Origin: Helicobacteraceae bacterium
Lineage (GTDB): Bacteria; Campylobacterota; Campylobacteria; Campylobacterales; Sulfurimonadaceae
Direction: 5' to 3'
Assembly: GCA_027061425.1 (NCBI GenBank)
Contig: JALSUN010000017.1
Span: 1 to 15,242 of the forward strand
DNA: 15,242 nucleotides
This document shows positions 1-7,898 of the stretch, piece after piece; within the stretch, counting starts at the first letter, position 1, and each line of letters starts with the position of its first letter. The notes below the pieces were generated by a model. It saw nothing but the letters and a program-made list of their open reading frames with translations, was not told the DNA's origin and made no database searches. The translations under genes were made by a program, and so were the position numbers.

Positions 1-363
1 CGTGTCCTAACACAGTACACCCATGCTTCTATCGCCTTTATGATGCGCTTGAATGCTTATTTGACCTCTAAAAACATAGAGATTGACTTTGGTTTTAGAA
101 CGGATGTTACTACAGGTAAATTTGAGCGGTTTGAAATCTTTGATTTTGGGCGTAAGCTTTATTATCAGTTATTAGACCATGAGGCGTATCAGTCATATGA
201 TATGTTCAAACCTACATTGAAGTCTAAGTTAGAACTGCCTCATAAAACAGATGCTTCTATAGACGAAAATCTGTCAGAGATGATTTATAAAATGATCCAT
301 CCAAATGAAGAGAAACGTGCAGAGGTTTTCACTGAACTCAATGAGTATATTACCTTCTATTAA
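1..363 (+). CDS. 3' end of an unrecognised protein
   Basis: The reading frame is open from the first base of the window to the TAA at 361-363 with no stop, so this is the C-terminal 120 residues of a longer gene. An internal Met codon at 40 has no convincing ribosome binding site and is probably not the start. The visible part is soluble, with no membrane segment or signal peptide. It has a run with alternating aromatic and charged residues (FERFEIFDFGRKLYYQLL), an acidic helical stretch (SEMIYKMIHPNEEKRAEVF) and a tyrosine-rich end. I recognise no domain and do not assign a function. It ends about 80 bases before the next gene, which appears to have its own promoter. Confidence 0.6.
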   Translation, partial: RVLTQYTHASIAFMMRLNAYLTSKNIEIDFGFRTDVTTGKFERFEIFDFGRKLYYQLLDHEAYQSYDMFKPTLKSKLELPHKTDASIDENLSEMIYKMIHPNEEKRAEVFTELNEYITFY

Positions 364-411
364 AAACATTTTTGCAATGTATCTTTAGTCACTGACCTAG
401 AAAAAAATTAC

Positions 412-420
412 TGATACTAT
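412..420 (+). promoter_or_regulatory. Possible extended -10 promoter for the DUF302 gene
   Basis: TGATACTAT fits an extended -10 (TGn plus TACTAT, 5 of 6 to TATAAT). It lies after an A/T-rich stretch and about 20 bases before the TTG at 441, leaving a very short leader that contains the AGGAG at 431-435. No -35 is apparent. This is a pattern match only. Confidence 0.35.
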
Positions 421-440
421 TCCTAAAAAAAGGAGTAGTT

Positions 441-874
441 TTGAAAAAATCCTACTAATCTCTCTATTTACCTCTCTTATGACCCTTCACGCTTCTGATT
501 TGGCCTCTGTACCAACGGCTATAGATGTCTCAACTTGTACACAACTTATTATAAAAAAGATAGAAACACTCCCTGGTTTTGGACTCTTTGGTGTAATAGA
601 CCATCAAGAAAATGCTAAAAAAGAGGGCATGTCACTACCTGCTCAGCAACTCATTATATTTGGAAATCCTAAGGCAGGGACAAAGCTTTTGCAGACAGAT
701 GCGCAGATAGGTTACGATCTTCCACTGAGAATCATGGTGCGTCAAGCGGGCAAACAGAGTGTAGTAGAATATCGAAACCCTAAAGTTTTTAAGAAAAACC
801 ATAATCTCAAAAACTCTAAAACGCCTGCTAAAATGGAGCATCTTTTGGAGACATTAGCTACGACTTGCAAGTAA
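441..874 (+). CDS. Exported DUF302 family protein, start region frameshifted
   Basis: The body, readable from the ATG at 479, carries the DUF302 signature: GLFGVIDHQENAKK, then LIIFGNPKAGTKLL, then GYDLPLRIMV. DUF302 proteins are small, often periplasmic and of unknown biochemical role. The ATG at 479 has no ribosome binding site. A better start is the TTG at 441, nine bases after AAGGAG-like sequence (429-435), beginning Met-Lys-Lys. That frame hits a stop at 456-458. Adding one A to the six-A run at 444-449 would join it to the downstream frame and give a classic signal peptide (MKKILLISLFTSLMTLHAS). The gene therefore looks shifted by one base near its start, through sequencing error, a real mutation or slippage. 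As read, translation from 479 would give a 131-residue protein without a full signal peptide. The family call is firm; the state of the gene is uncertain. Confidence 0.75.
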
Positions 875-884
875 AGTCAAGACC

Positions 885-918
885 TTAAAGCACGTTTAAA
901 GCTATTCTTAAGTATAAT
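885..918 (+). promoter_or_regulatory. Probable pyrH-rpoZ promoter
   Basis: A perfect TATAAT at 913-918 lies 28 bases before the pyrH ATG. There is no TTGACA-like -35. Instead the upstream DNA has a direct repeat, TTAAAGC at 885-891 and again at 896-902, offset by 11 bp. Campylobacterota housekeeping promoters are known for a strong -10 and periodic A/T signals upstream in place of a -35, which this resembles. Confidence 0.55.
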
Positions 919-946
919 CGCAAAATTCTAAAGTAAGAGGTATCGT

Positions 947-1657
947 ATGAGTTCTAAACGCGTTTTAGTCAAGTTCTCTGGTGAAGCACTCGCGGGTGAA
1001 AATGGCCACGGCATTGATACACAGATCTTAAAGTATATCGCTAATGAGATCAAGACCCTGGTTGACAATGACATCGAAGTGGGTATTGTTATTGGTGGTG
1101 GTAATATTATCCGTGGTGTGACCGCTGCTCAAGATGGGATTATCCGTCGTACAGCAGGTGATTATATGGGGATGCTGGCTACAGTGATCAATGCTGTTGC
1201 TATGCAAGAAGCTTGTGAGTCAGCAGGTATGAAAGTACGTGTACAGACGGCTATTAAGATGGAGCAGATTGCTGAAGCCTACATCCAGCGTCGTGCAGTG
1301 CGTCATCTTGAAAAAAATCGTGTTGTGATTTTTGCTGCAGGAACAGGTAACCCGTTCTTTACGACAGATACAGCTGCAACGCTTCGCGCTGTAGAAATCG
1401 GTGCAGAGATGATCATTAAAGCCACTAAAGTTGATGGTGTTTATGACAAAGACCCTAAGAAGTACGATGATGCTGTAAAACTTGAGACGATCTCTTACGA
1501 CCAGGCGATGACCCAGCACATTAACGTTATGGATGACACATCAATCGCACTAGCAAAAGACAATTCACTGCCGATTATAGTGTGTGATATGTTTAAAGAA
1601 AATAACCTATTAGAAATCATCAATGGTGATATGACTAATTGTTCAATAGTAAAATAA
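947..1657 (+). CDS. pyrH: UMP kinase
   Basis: This cytoplasmic enzyme phosphorylates UMP to UDP with ATP, the committed kinase step of pyrimidine nucleotide supply. The 236-residue length is typical of bacterial PyrH, an amino-acid-kinase-fold protein that works as a hexamer. Visible motifs are the N-terminal phosphate loop (KFSGEALAG, about residues 9-17), the glycine-rich GGGNIIRG at 50-57, the UMP-binding segment TTDTAATLRA at 139-148, and the nucleotide-site segment ATKVDGVYDKDPKK after it. The ATG at 947 follows a modest AGAGG. rpoZ begins ten bases after the stop, so the two are probably cotranscribed. Nothing is unusual in the protein. Confidence 0.97.
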   Translation: MSSKRVLVKFSGEALAGENGHGIDTQILKYIANEIKTLVDNDIEVGIVIGGGNIIRGVTAAQDGIIRRTAGDYMGMLATVINAVAMQEACESAGMKVRVQTAIKMEQIAEAYIQRRAVRHLEKNRVVIFAAGTGNPFFTTDTAATLRAVEIGAEMIIKATKVDGVYDKDPKKYDDAVKLETISYDQAMTQHINVMDDTSIALAKDNSLPIIVCDMFKENNLLEIINGDMTNCSIVK

Positions 1658-1667
1658 GGAAAGAAAA

Positions 1668-1883
1668 ATGAGAACAGAAGAATTAACTGCAAAAGCATTA
1701 GAAGTAGCAAACATAGACCCTTACCAACTGGCTATCGCCGTTGCTAAACGTTCAGAGGCACTATTAAATGGTGCTAAAAGTAAACTTAACGTAGACCTTA
1801 AAACTATGAAAGCGGCAGACTTGGCGCTTATGGAGCTTGCTGAAGGTGTTGTAAGTATCAAGGGCTTCGAAGATAACGAATAA
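1668..1883 (+). CDS. rpoZ: DNA-directed RNA polymerase subunit omega
   Basis: A 71-residue protein matching the short omega subunit of Campylobacterota. Omega helps fold and hold the beta-prime subunit and in many bacteria forms part of a ppGpp binding site on the polymerase. The recognisable region is PYQLAIAVAKRSEALLNGAK (about residues 19-38), equivalent to the conserved omega helix that follows the R-x-x-L/V-x-x-A-A-x-R-A pattern. It is followed by the usual basic segment and an acidic tail. The start has a good AAGGAAAG site overlapping the pyrH stop. Sitting directly before spoT, it places a ppGpp-responsive polymerase subunit next to the ppGpp synthetase, a layout seen in many proteobacteria. 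Confidence 0.93.
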   Translation: MRTEELTAKALEVANIDPYQLAIAVAKRSEALLNGAKSKLNVDLKTMKAADLALMELAEGVVSIKGFEDNE

Positions 1884-1888
1884 TCTTT

Positions 1889-1910
1889 GAGGTTTCGGCC
1901 TCGCTTCTTG
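1889..1910 (+). terminator. Possible rpoZ terminator hairpin
   Basis: Six bases after the rpoZ stop, GAGGT-TTCG-GCCTC can fold into a five-pair stem (one G-T pair) capped by a UUCG tetraloop. A moderately T-rich tail follows (GCTTCTTGCTTT). The stem is short and the T-run broken, so readthrough into spoT is likely. Confidence 0.45.
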
Positions 1911-1965
1911 CTTTACCACTTTATATAAAACCCCCACAAATTGACTTATAACTTTTAATTTTACC

Positions 1966-1974
1966 TGCTATAAT
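1966..1974 (+). promoter_or_regulatory. Extended -10 promoter for spoT
   Basis: TGCTATAAT is a perfect extended -10. Upstream are T-runs (1951-1962) and a TTGACT at 1941-1946 that is 22 bp away, too far for a normal -35. Transcription would start near 1981, only about four bases before the ATG at 1985. This supports the later ATG at 2003 as the spoT start. Confidence 0.6.
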
Positions 1975-2002
1975 TGCGCCATAAATGTGGCTAAGGGCTG
2001 TT

Positions 2003-4156
2003 ATGGAACAAGTAAATATAGAGCGTATTAAAAATGTTAGTAACGTGCATGAAGCGACACTACTCCTTCGCGACACCATTAACTTCGATGAACAGGTGCA
2101 AGATGCTTTAGACTTTGCCACCGAGGCGCATAAAGAGCAGTTTAGACGCAGTGGTGAACCCTACATTATTCACCCTATCTTAGTGGCGTCTATCGTTGCG
2201 ACTATCACGGCTGACAGTGCCATGGTCATCGCAGCACTTTTGCATGATGTTGTAGAAGATACCCCGGTCACTATAGAAGAGGTGAACATACGTTATGGTG
2301 ACGATGTAGCGCACCTTGTAGGGGGGTTGACGAAGATTGATGTTTTGCGTGATGAGAACTTAGTGAGTTCGGTCTCTGATGAGAAACTCATCGTCTCTGC
2401 ACTCTCTTTTCGTAAGATGCTACTGGCTTCTATAGAAGATGTTCGTGTCTTGGTGGTGAAACTTTGTGACCGACTTCATAATATGTTGACATTAGACGCG
2501 TTACCACCTCATAAACAAGAACGCATTGCTGAAGAGACCTTGGTAGTGTATGCCCCTGTAGCACACAGACTGGGTATCTCATTTGTTAAAAATCTTTTGG
2601 AAGATCTGAGTTTTAAGTATGTGTTTCCACATGAAGAGATGGAGATCGAGAAGTATTTGAGTGAAAATTATCATGCGATCGAGTTGAAGCTAAATGCCTT
2701 TCAGCAAGAGGTGACCAAGCTCATTTTACAAAATGGCTTTATGCAAAAAGATTTTCAGATTAAAAGTCGTGTCAAGCACCACTACTCCATCTATCTTAAA
2801 CTGCAGCGCAAAGGCATCGGTATAGATGAGATTTTAGATCTTCTTGCTGTACGCATTATTGTACCCAACCCCGTGGACTGTTATAAGATCTTAGGCCTTG
2901 TGCATCTACACTTTCAGCCACTGTCCTCTCGTTTTAAAGATTATATTGCAATCGCTAAAGAGAATGGATATCAGACCATACATACTACTGTATTTCATCA
3001 AAGCTCTATCTTGGAAGTACAGATCAGAACATTTGACATGAACAAAACTGCAGAACTTGGTGTTGCGGCACACTGGAAGTACAAGAGTGGCGGAAATACT
3101 ATCAACCTTGACTGGTTAAACAACCTTCAATATCAAGATGAGTCTGCAGAAGATTTTTATGAGATGATGAAAAATGATCTCTACTCTGAAGACATCACCG
3201 TTTTTTCGCCTAAAGGTAAACCCTTTACTTTACCAAGAGGAGCTGTGGCACTAGACTTTGCTTATGCGATACACTCTGAGATAGGCGATACTGCTGAGTA
3301 CTCTCTCATTAACAAAGAACGTGCATCACTCCTAACTGAACTTCATAATGGTGACATTGTGGGTATAGAGACGGCGGAAGAGAAGATAACACGCTGTTCT
3401 TGGTTAGACGCTGTTAAGACAACTCGGGCCAAAAGTAACATTCGTACCAACTGTAACCAACGCATTAGAGCCATAGACTCTCAAAGTGGTCTTATGATCT
3501 TGGTGGGTGTTTTAGACCTTAAAGTGTCAAGACTAGAAGCGTGGTGTCATGAAAATGGAAACACAGACAACAGAGCAAGACTGGCACGTGACATAGACTA
3601 CCTAAGAGAGACGGTGAACAATTATGTTCATGATATTCAGGCGAGAGGACGATTTACGCGCTTTTTAACAGCACACCGTTTTAAGCTTAAGCAGTTTATT
3701 TTCGGATCACTTGAACTCTATTCTAACAAAACTATCTCTGATGTCGTTTTTGACTACTGCTGTCACCCCAAAGCTGGAGACGAGATTGTAGCTTTTAAGC
3801 TTGATAACAAGGCTCATGTACATCACAAAATGTGTAAACATGCGGCTAAAATGATAGATGAAGAGAAGCAGATGGTCTTTGTGCAGTGGCGTAAAGAGCG
3901 TATCTTTAACTATCATATGATCGTAAGTATGCAAAATGCTAAGGGCTCTTTAGCTGGCTTCTTAACCTACTTGGCAAAAATCAATATAGAGATAAATAGT
4001 ATAGAGCTTGGTAAAGAGAAAGATGAACATATACGTTATTGTGAGCTTGAATTTCAGTCTTCTGATGGCGATCTTAACCGTATTCGTGGTAAAATAGAGC
4101 AGAAAATTAAAGTCATACAATTTTTTAGAACCGATGACGCATATAGAAGTAATTAA
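2003..4156 (+). CDS. spoT: Bifunctional (p)ppGpp synthetase/hydrolase (RSH family)
   Basis: Makes and degrades the stringent-response alarmone (p)ppGpp. I chose the ATG at 2003 (717 residues) over 1985 because TAAGGG at 1992-1997 is well placed and the promoter leaves almost no leader before 1985. Hydrolase (HD) domain: H57, H81-D82 in LLHDVVEDT, and D156 in CDRLHNM. Synthetase domain: R256-K258 with HHYSIYLK, and E338-Q340-R342 in LEVQIRT. Residues 310-313 are RFKD, the RxKD form typical of bifunctional enzymes rather than the ExDD of RelA. Then come a TGS domain (about 397-458), a conserved-cysteine region (C586, C587, C611) and a C-terminal ACT domain (from about 638). All catalytic landmarks are present, so both activities are expected. 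tyrS follows after 17 bases. Campylobacterota usually have only this one long RSH protein. Confidence 0.95.
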   Translation: MEQVNIERIKNVSNVHEATLLLRDTINFDEQVQDALDFATEAHKEQFRRSGEPYIIHPILVASIVATITADSAMVIAALLHDVVEDTPVTIEEVNIRYGDDVAHLVGGLTKIDVLRDENLVSSVSDEKLIVSALSFRKMLLASIEDVRVLVVKLCDRLHNMLTLDALPPHKQERIAEETLVVYAPVAHRLGISFVKNLLEDLSFKYVFPHEEMEIEKYLSENYHAIELKLNAFQQEVTKLILQNGFMQKDFQIKSRVKHHYSIYLKLQRKGIGIDEILDLLAVRIIVPNPVDCYKILGLVHLHFQPLSSRFKDYIAIAKENGYQTIHTTVFHQSSILEVQIRTFDMNKTAELGVAAHWKYKSGGNTINLDWLNNLQYQDESAEDFYEMMKNDLYSEDITVFSPKGKPFTLPRGAVALDFAYAIHSEIGDTAEYSLINKERASLLTELHNGDIVGIETAEEKITRCSWLDAVKTTRAKSNIRTNCNQRIRAIDSQSGLMILVGVLDLKVSRLEAWCHENGNTDNRARLARDIDYLRETVNNYVHDIQARGRFTRFLTAHRFKLKQFIFGSLELYSNKTISDVVFDYCCHPKAGDEIVAFKLDNKAHVHHKMCKHAAKMIDEEKQMVFVQWRKERIFNYHMIVSMQNAKGSLAGFLTYLAKINIEINSIELGKEKDEHIRYCELEFQSSDGDLNRIRGKIEQKIKVIQFFRTDDAYRSN

Positions 4157-4173
4157 TAGAGGAATGTAAGAGA

Positions 4174-5373
4174 ATGATTCAAGAAGCACTACAAGAGATC
4201 CAAAGAGGCACGGCTGAAATAATAGACAGTGAACGTATAGAAAAACTGCTAACGGCATTTGTAAAAGAGGGAAAAACCTATACGGTCAAGGCAGGGTTCG
4301 ATCCAACTGCACCAGACCTGCATTTAGGACACACTGTACTCTTACATAAACTTGCAACTTTTCAGAAGTTTGGAGCGCGTATACAGTTTCTGATCGGTGA
4401 CTTCACAGCACAGATCGGAGATCCTACGGGTAAAAGTGAGACCAGAAAGCAGTTAAGTGCTGAGCAGATCCAGATCAATGCAGAAAGTTATAAGACTCAG
4501 GTATTTAAGATCTTAGATCCTGAAAAAACTGATGTTGTTTTTAATGCTTCCTGGCTCAATGAGTTAGGCAGTGTCGGAATGTTGGAGTTAACCACGACCT
4601 TTAATGTCGCACGTATGTTAGAGCGTGATGATTTTGAAAAACGTTATAAGTCTCAAACACCGATCTCTATCTCTGAATTTATGTACCCACTACTTCAAGG
4701 TTATGACTCCGTAGCACTTAAAAGTGATATAGAAATAGGGGGTACTGACCAGAAGTTCAACCTTTTGATGGGACGCCACTTACAGCGTACTTATGAGGTC
4801 GGAAAAGAGCAGGCTGTCTTAATGATGCCTATTTTAGAAGGCTTGGATGGCGTTCAGAAGATGAGTAAAAGTCTGGGTAATTACATCGGTGTTGAAGATG
4901 CTCCAAACGATATGTTTGGTAAGATTTTGAGTGTTTCTGATGAATTGATGTGGCGTTATTATGAGCTTTTAAGTGACAAAAGTTTAAAAGAGATCGAAGC
5001 TCTTGAAAGTGGCGTTCGTGAAGGAACCTTGCACCCCAAAAAGGTGAAAGAATCTTTAGCCCATGAAATCACAGCACGTTTCCATGGTGAAGATGCAGCA
5101 GTTGCAGCGCAAGTAGAGTTTAACAAAGTTCACGCAAAAAGCCAGATTCCAACAGATATAGCAGAGTTTGAACTAGATGCTCCTATCTGGATTGCAAAAG
5201 CGTTACAAGAGTGCGCAATTGAGCCATCAACTTCGCAGGCACGGCGTGATATTAAGCAAGGTGCTGTTAAAATAGACCAAGTAAAAGTGTCGGATGAACA
5301 GTTACAACTTGAAAAGGGCGAGTACGTCCTGCAAGTTGGTAAACGTAAGTTTGCACGAGCAAAGGTAAAATAA
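4174..5373 (+). CDS. tyrS: Tyrosine--tRNA ligase
   Basis: Class I aminoacyl-tRNA synthetase that charges tRNA-Tyr. It has 399 residues, normal for the family. Motifs: the HIGH-type signature H50-L-G-H53, the tyrosine-pocket segment YPLLQGYD at 171-178 and GGTDQKFN starting near 189, and the KMSKS loop at 229-233. A C-terminal S4 RNA-binding domain begins near 335 (WIAKALQECAIEPSTSQARR and onward). HLGH together with KMSKS marks the TyrZ-like branch rather than the E. coli TyrS branch, whose equivalent loop is KFGKT. The start follows GAGG at about 4160 with slightly long spacing. The stop overlaps the next ATG by one base (TAATG), so translation of the two is probably coupled. Confidence 0.96.
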   Translation: MIQEALQEIQRGTAEIIDSERIEKLLTAFVKEGKTYTVKAGFDPTAPDLHLGHTVLLHKLATFQKFGARIQFLIGDFTAQIGDPTGKSETRKQLSAEQIQINAESYKTQVFKILDPEKTDVVFNASWLNELGSVGMLELTTTFNVARMLERDDFEKRYKSQTPISISEFMYPLLQGYDSVALKSDIEIGGTDQKFNLLMGRHLQRTYEVGKEQAVLMMPILEGLDGVQKMSKSLGNYIGVEDAPNDMFGKILSVSDELMWRYYELLSDKSLKEIEALESGVREGTLHPKKVKESLAHEITARFHGEDAAVAAQVEFNKVHAKSQIPTDIAEFELDAPIWIAKALQECAIEPSTSQARRDIKQGAVKIDQVKVSDEQLQLEKGEYVLQVGKRKFARAKVK

Positions 5374-6464
5374 TGGCATTCTCACCATTGAAAATCGGAA
5401 AATATGTTATAGAAAAGCCTATCGTTCAAGGCGGTATGGGTGTAGGCATCAGCTGGGATCAACTCGCAGGTAATGTCTCTAAAGAGGGTGGTCTTGGTAT
5501 CGTCTCTTGTGTGGGAACTGGGTATTATCAAGATAAAGCTTTTTCAAAAAAGTTGGTCTCTGAACGTCCTTTAGATGCTGCGAACTTCTACTCTCGTGAT
5601 GGCCTTAAAGCCATCTATGACAATGCACGTAAAGTATGTGGTGACAAGCCATTAGGCGTCAACATCCTTTACGCTATTAACGACTATGGCCGTGTGGTTC
5701 GTGATGCTTGTGAAATCGGGTTTGACATCATTATTACAGGTGCAGGTCTTCCAACCAACATGCCTGAGTTTACTGAGGGGTATCCTGATGTAGCATTGGT
5801 GCCTATCGTCTCTTCACCTAAAGCACTAAAAATCATCGCTAAGCGTTGGCAGAAGCGTTATGACCGTTTGCCTGATGCCGTCATCTTAGAGGGACCAAAA
5901 AGTGGTGGTCATCAAGGTTTTACTTATGAGCAGTGTGAAATGGAAGAGAACCAACTTGAGAACCTTGTAGAACCTGTTGTAGCTGAAGCTGCTAAATGGG
6001 GTGGCATGCCAGTTGTAGCTGCTGGTGGTGTTTGGGACAAAAATGACATCGATGAGATGATGAGACTTGGGGCTTCTGGTGTTCAGATGGGTACACGTTT
6101 TATCGGTACTCATGAGTGTGATGCTCACGAAAACTTTAAAGAGGTCCTACTTGCCGCTAAAGAAGAGGACATCCAACTTATGGGCTCTCCTGTAGGTTAT
6201 CCTGCACGTGGTGTTCGTACAAACCTAACGGGCCTTGTAGAGACACGTACCGGTCCAGACATTAAGTGTATTTCTAACTGTGTGGCACCTTGTAACCGTG
6301 GTGTTGAAGCTAAAGAGGTTGGTTTTTGTATTGCTGACCGCTTGAGTGATGCTTACGAAGGTAACAAAGAATTTGGTCTTTTCTTCTCTGGGACTAATGG
6401 GTACCGTCTTAATGAACTTATCTCTGTTAAAGAGCTTATGGACAAATTGACACAAGGCGAATAG
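5373..6464 (+). CDS. NPD/nitronate monooxygenase family flavoprotein
   Basis: An FMN-binding TIM-barrel protein of the 2-nitropropane dioxygenase/nitronate monooxygenase group, which also contains the enoyl-ACP reductase FabK. Evidence: the opening KPIVQGGMGVGIS, LEGPKSGGHQGFT with H180 at the usual position of the active-site histidine, the phosphate-binding VVAAGGVWD (214-222) and GVQMGTRFIGTHE. The 363-residue length fits. Near the C-terminus are C299, C303, C307 and C319, spaced C-x3-C-x3-C-x11-C, a cysteine set seen in one NPD subgroup whose role I do not know. The substrate cannot be read from sequence: nitronate detoxification, another flavin reduction, or a FabK-like role are possible. 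The gene starts within the tyrS stop (TAATG), and amiA starts six bases after its own stop. Confidence 0.85.
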   Translation: MAFSPLKIGKYVIEKPIVQGGMGVGISWDQLAGNVSKEGGLGIVSCVGTGYYQDKAFSKKLVSERPLDAANFYSRDGLKAIYDNARKVCGDKPLGVNILYAINDYGRVVRDACEIGFDIIITGAGLPTNMPEFTEGYPDVALVPIVSSPKALKIIAKRWQKRYDRLPDAVILEGPKSGGHQGFTYEQCEMEENQLENLVEPVVAEAAKWGGMPVVAAGGVWDKNDIDEMMRLGASGVQMGTRFIGTHECDAHENFKEVLLAAKEEDIQLMGSPVGYPARGVRTNLTGLVETRTGPDIKCISNCVAPCNRGVEAKEVGFCIADRLSDAYEGNKEFGLFFSGTNGYRLNELISVKELMDKLTQGE

Positions 6465-6470
6465 AGCTTA

Positions 6471-7895
6471 ATGCTTCGCCTCTTTACTTTACTACTTCTA
6501 CTCTCTACACTCTTGTGGGCACTTTCGTCTCAACAAGAGTTGGACCTTGCTAAAAAAAATCTTTATTCTCATTCTAAAGAGCGTCAGTTTTCAGCCTATG
6601 ACACTTATAAACGTTACTACATAAAAGCACTCATAAAAGATGATAAAGCCTTAATATTACGCTGTTTAGATGGTATTTGCATTGCAGGTAAAAAGTTACG
6701 AATTGATGTTAGTAGTTATGAAAAGAAGCGTAAAAATCTTGAAAAAAAGTCTCAAAAGAAGCCTTCCAAAATAGAGAAGTATAACCCACCTAAACCTGTG
6801 ACTGTAAAAGTCTCTAAAAACAAGAAGAGTAAGAGACTTAAACTCAGTTCTAAAAGAGGACTACGCGGTTTTCGCTGGGAAGATAAACTTTTAGTCTTAA
6901 GTTTTGACTTTAGACTGAAATCAAGAGACGTTAACTACTTTACGCTCAAGCCTGAAGGAAACAAAGGTTACCGTTATATTTTTGATGTGGATGCTATAGT
7001 GTATGAAAAACCTGTGATTAAACATAGAGAGATCAAACGCATCACTATATCTCAATATAAAACGAACAAAATAAGAATCGTGATAGAGAGTATAAAACCT
7101 CTACATCCACGTTTTTCTTTTGAAGATAATGAATTGCGTATCGCTTTGGGTGTCTCTACCGTTTATGCGCCTAAGGCGAAGGTAGGTGTCTTTAAAAGTC
7201 AAAATTCAAAGCGTCTTATCATCATTGATCCTGGTCATGGTGGGCGTGATGGTGGTGCTGTAGGCTATAAAAGACATCTAGAAAAAGATATTGTTCTGAA
7301 AATCTCTAAAAAACTTGCCAAGATATTACGCAGTGATGGTTACCGTGTAAAGATGACCAGAGATAAGGACAAAACAGTTAGTCTTAAGTACCGTACCAAG
7401 TACACGAGAAAAAATCATCCGGATCTTTTTATCTCCATACACGCCAACTCTGTACCTAAGAAAAATGCTCATAAAGCCAAGGGTATAGAGATCTATTATC
7501 TTGATCCTAAACGTGGTTCACAACGTTCTAATCGTCTAGAGCGTAAAGAGAATGCTGCTGATTATAGCGCTATGAATAGCAGCATGACCAAACTCTTTGT
7601 GGCGACACAGAGTCGGGCAAAAGTGATAGAGTCTAACTTCTTAGCGATAGATATGGGACAAAATGTAGTCAGTAGACTGCGAGAAAAACGTTACAAAGTT
7701 AAAGATGCCAAGGTGGCCGGTGGTAATTTCTGGGTGCTTGTGGGTGCCACTTCTGCTGCTGTTTTGGTGGAAGTTGGATTTGTTTCAAATCCAAGTGAAG
7801 TGAATCTTTTAATAAAAAATAAATATCAAAATACTTTTGCTGAAGGTTTAGCAGATGGCGTTAATCAATACTTTAGAAACAAAGAGCGTCGTTAG
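6471..7895 (+). CDS. amiA: Periplasmic N-acetylmuramoyl-L-alanine amidase
   Basis: A zinc amidase that cleaves the bond between muramic acid and the first L-alanine of peptidoglycan stem peptides, used for daughter-cell separation and wall turnover. Residues 1-18 are a Sec signal peptide (MLRLFTLLLLLSTLLWALS). A lysine-rich linker follows (about 85-130), then an AMIN-like beta domain (about 133-235) that would localise the enzyme to the wall or septum. The Amidase_3 catalytic domain begins near 247. The zinc ligands appear intact: H256 in DPGHGG, E271 in HLEKDI and H324 in SIHAN. The catalytic glutamate is E434 in VEVGFVSN. The 474-residue length fits a single-amidase Campylobacterota enzyme. 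Its stop is three bases from the stop of the convergent regulator gene. Confidence 0.93.
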   Translation: MLRLFTLLLLLSTLLWALSSQQELDLAKKNLYSHSKERQFSAYDTYKRYYIKALIKDDKALILRCLDGICIAGKKLRIDVSSYEKKRKNLEKKSQKKPSKIEKYNPPKPVTVKVSKNKKSKRLKLSSKRGLRGFRWEDKLLVLSFDFRLKSRDVNYFTLKPEGNKGYRYIFDVDAIVYEKPVIKHREIKRITISQYKTNKIRIVIESIKPLHPRFSFEDNELRIALGVSTVYAPKAKVGVFKSQNSKRLIIIDPGHGGRDGGAVGYKRHLEKDIVLKISKKLAKILRSDGYRVKMTRDKDKTVSLKYRTKYTRKNHPDLFISIHANSVPKKNAHKAKGIEIYYLDPKRGSQRSNRLERKENAADYSAMNSSMTKLFVATQSRAKVIESNFLAIDMGQNVVSRLREKRYKVKDAKVAGGNFWVLVGATSAAVLVEVGFVSNPSEVNLLIKNKYQNTFAEGLADGVNQYFRNKERR

Positions 7896-7898
7896 CGT

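Noticed and set aside
1941..1946. TTGACT as the -35 of the spoT promoter
   Set aside because: The spacer to TATAAT is 22 bp, outside the usual 16-19; the extended -10 explains the promoter better.
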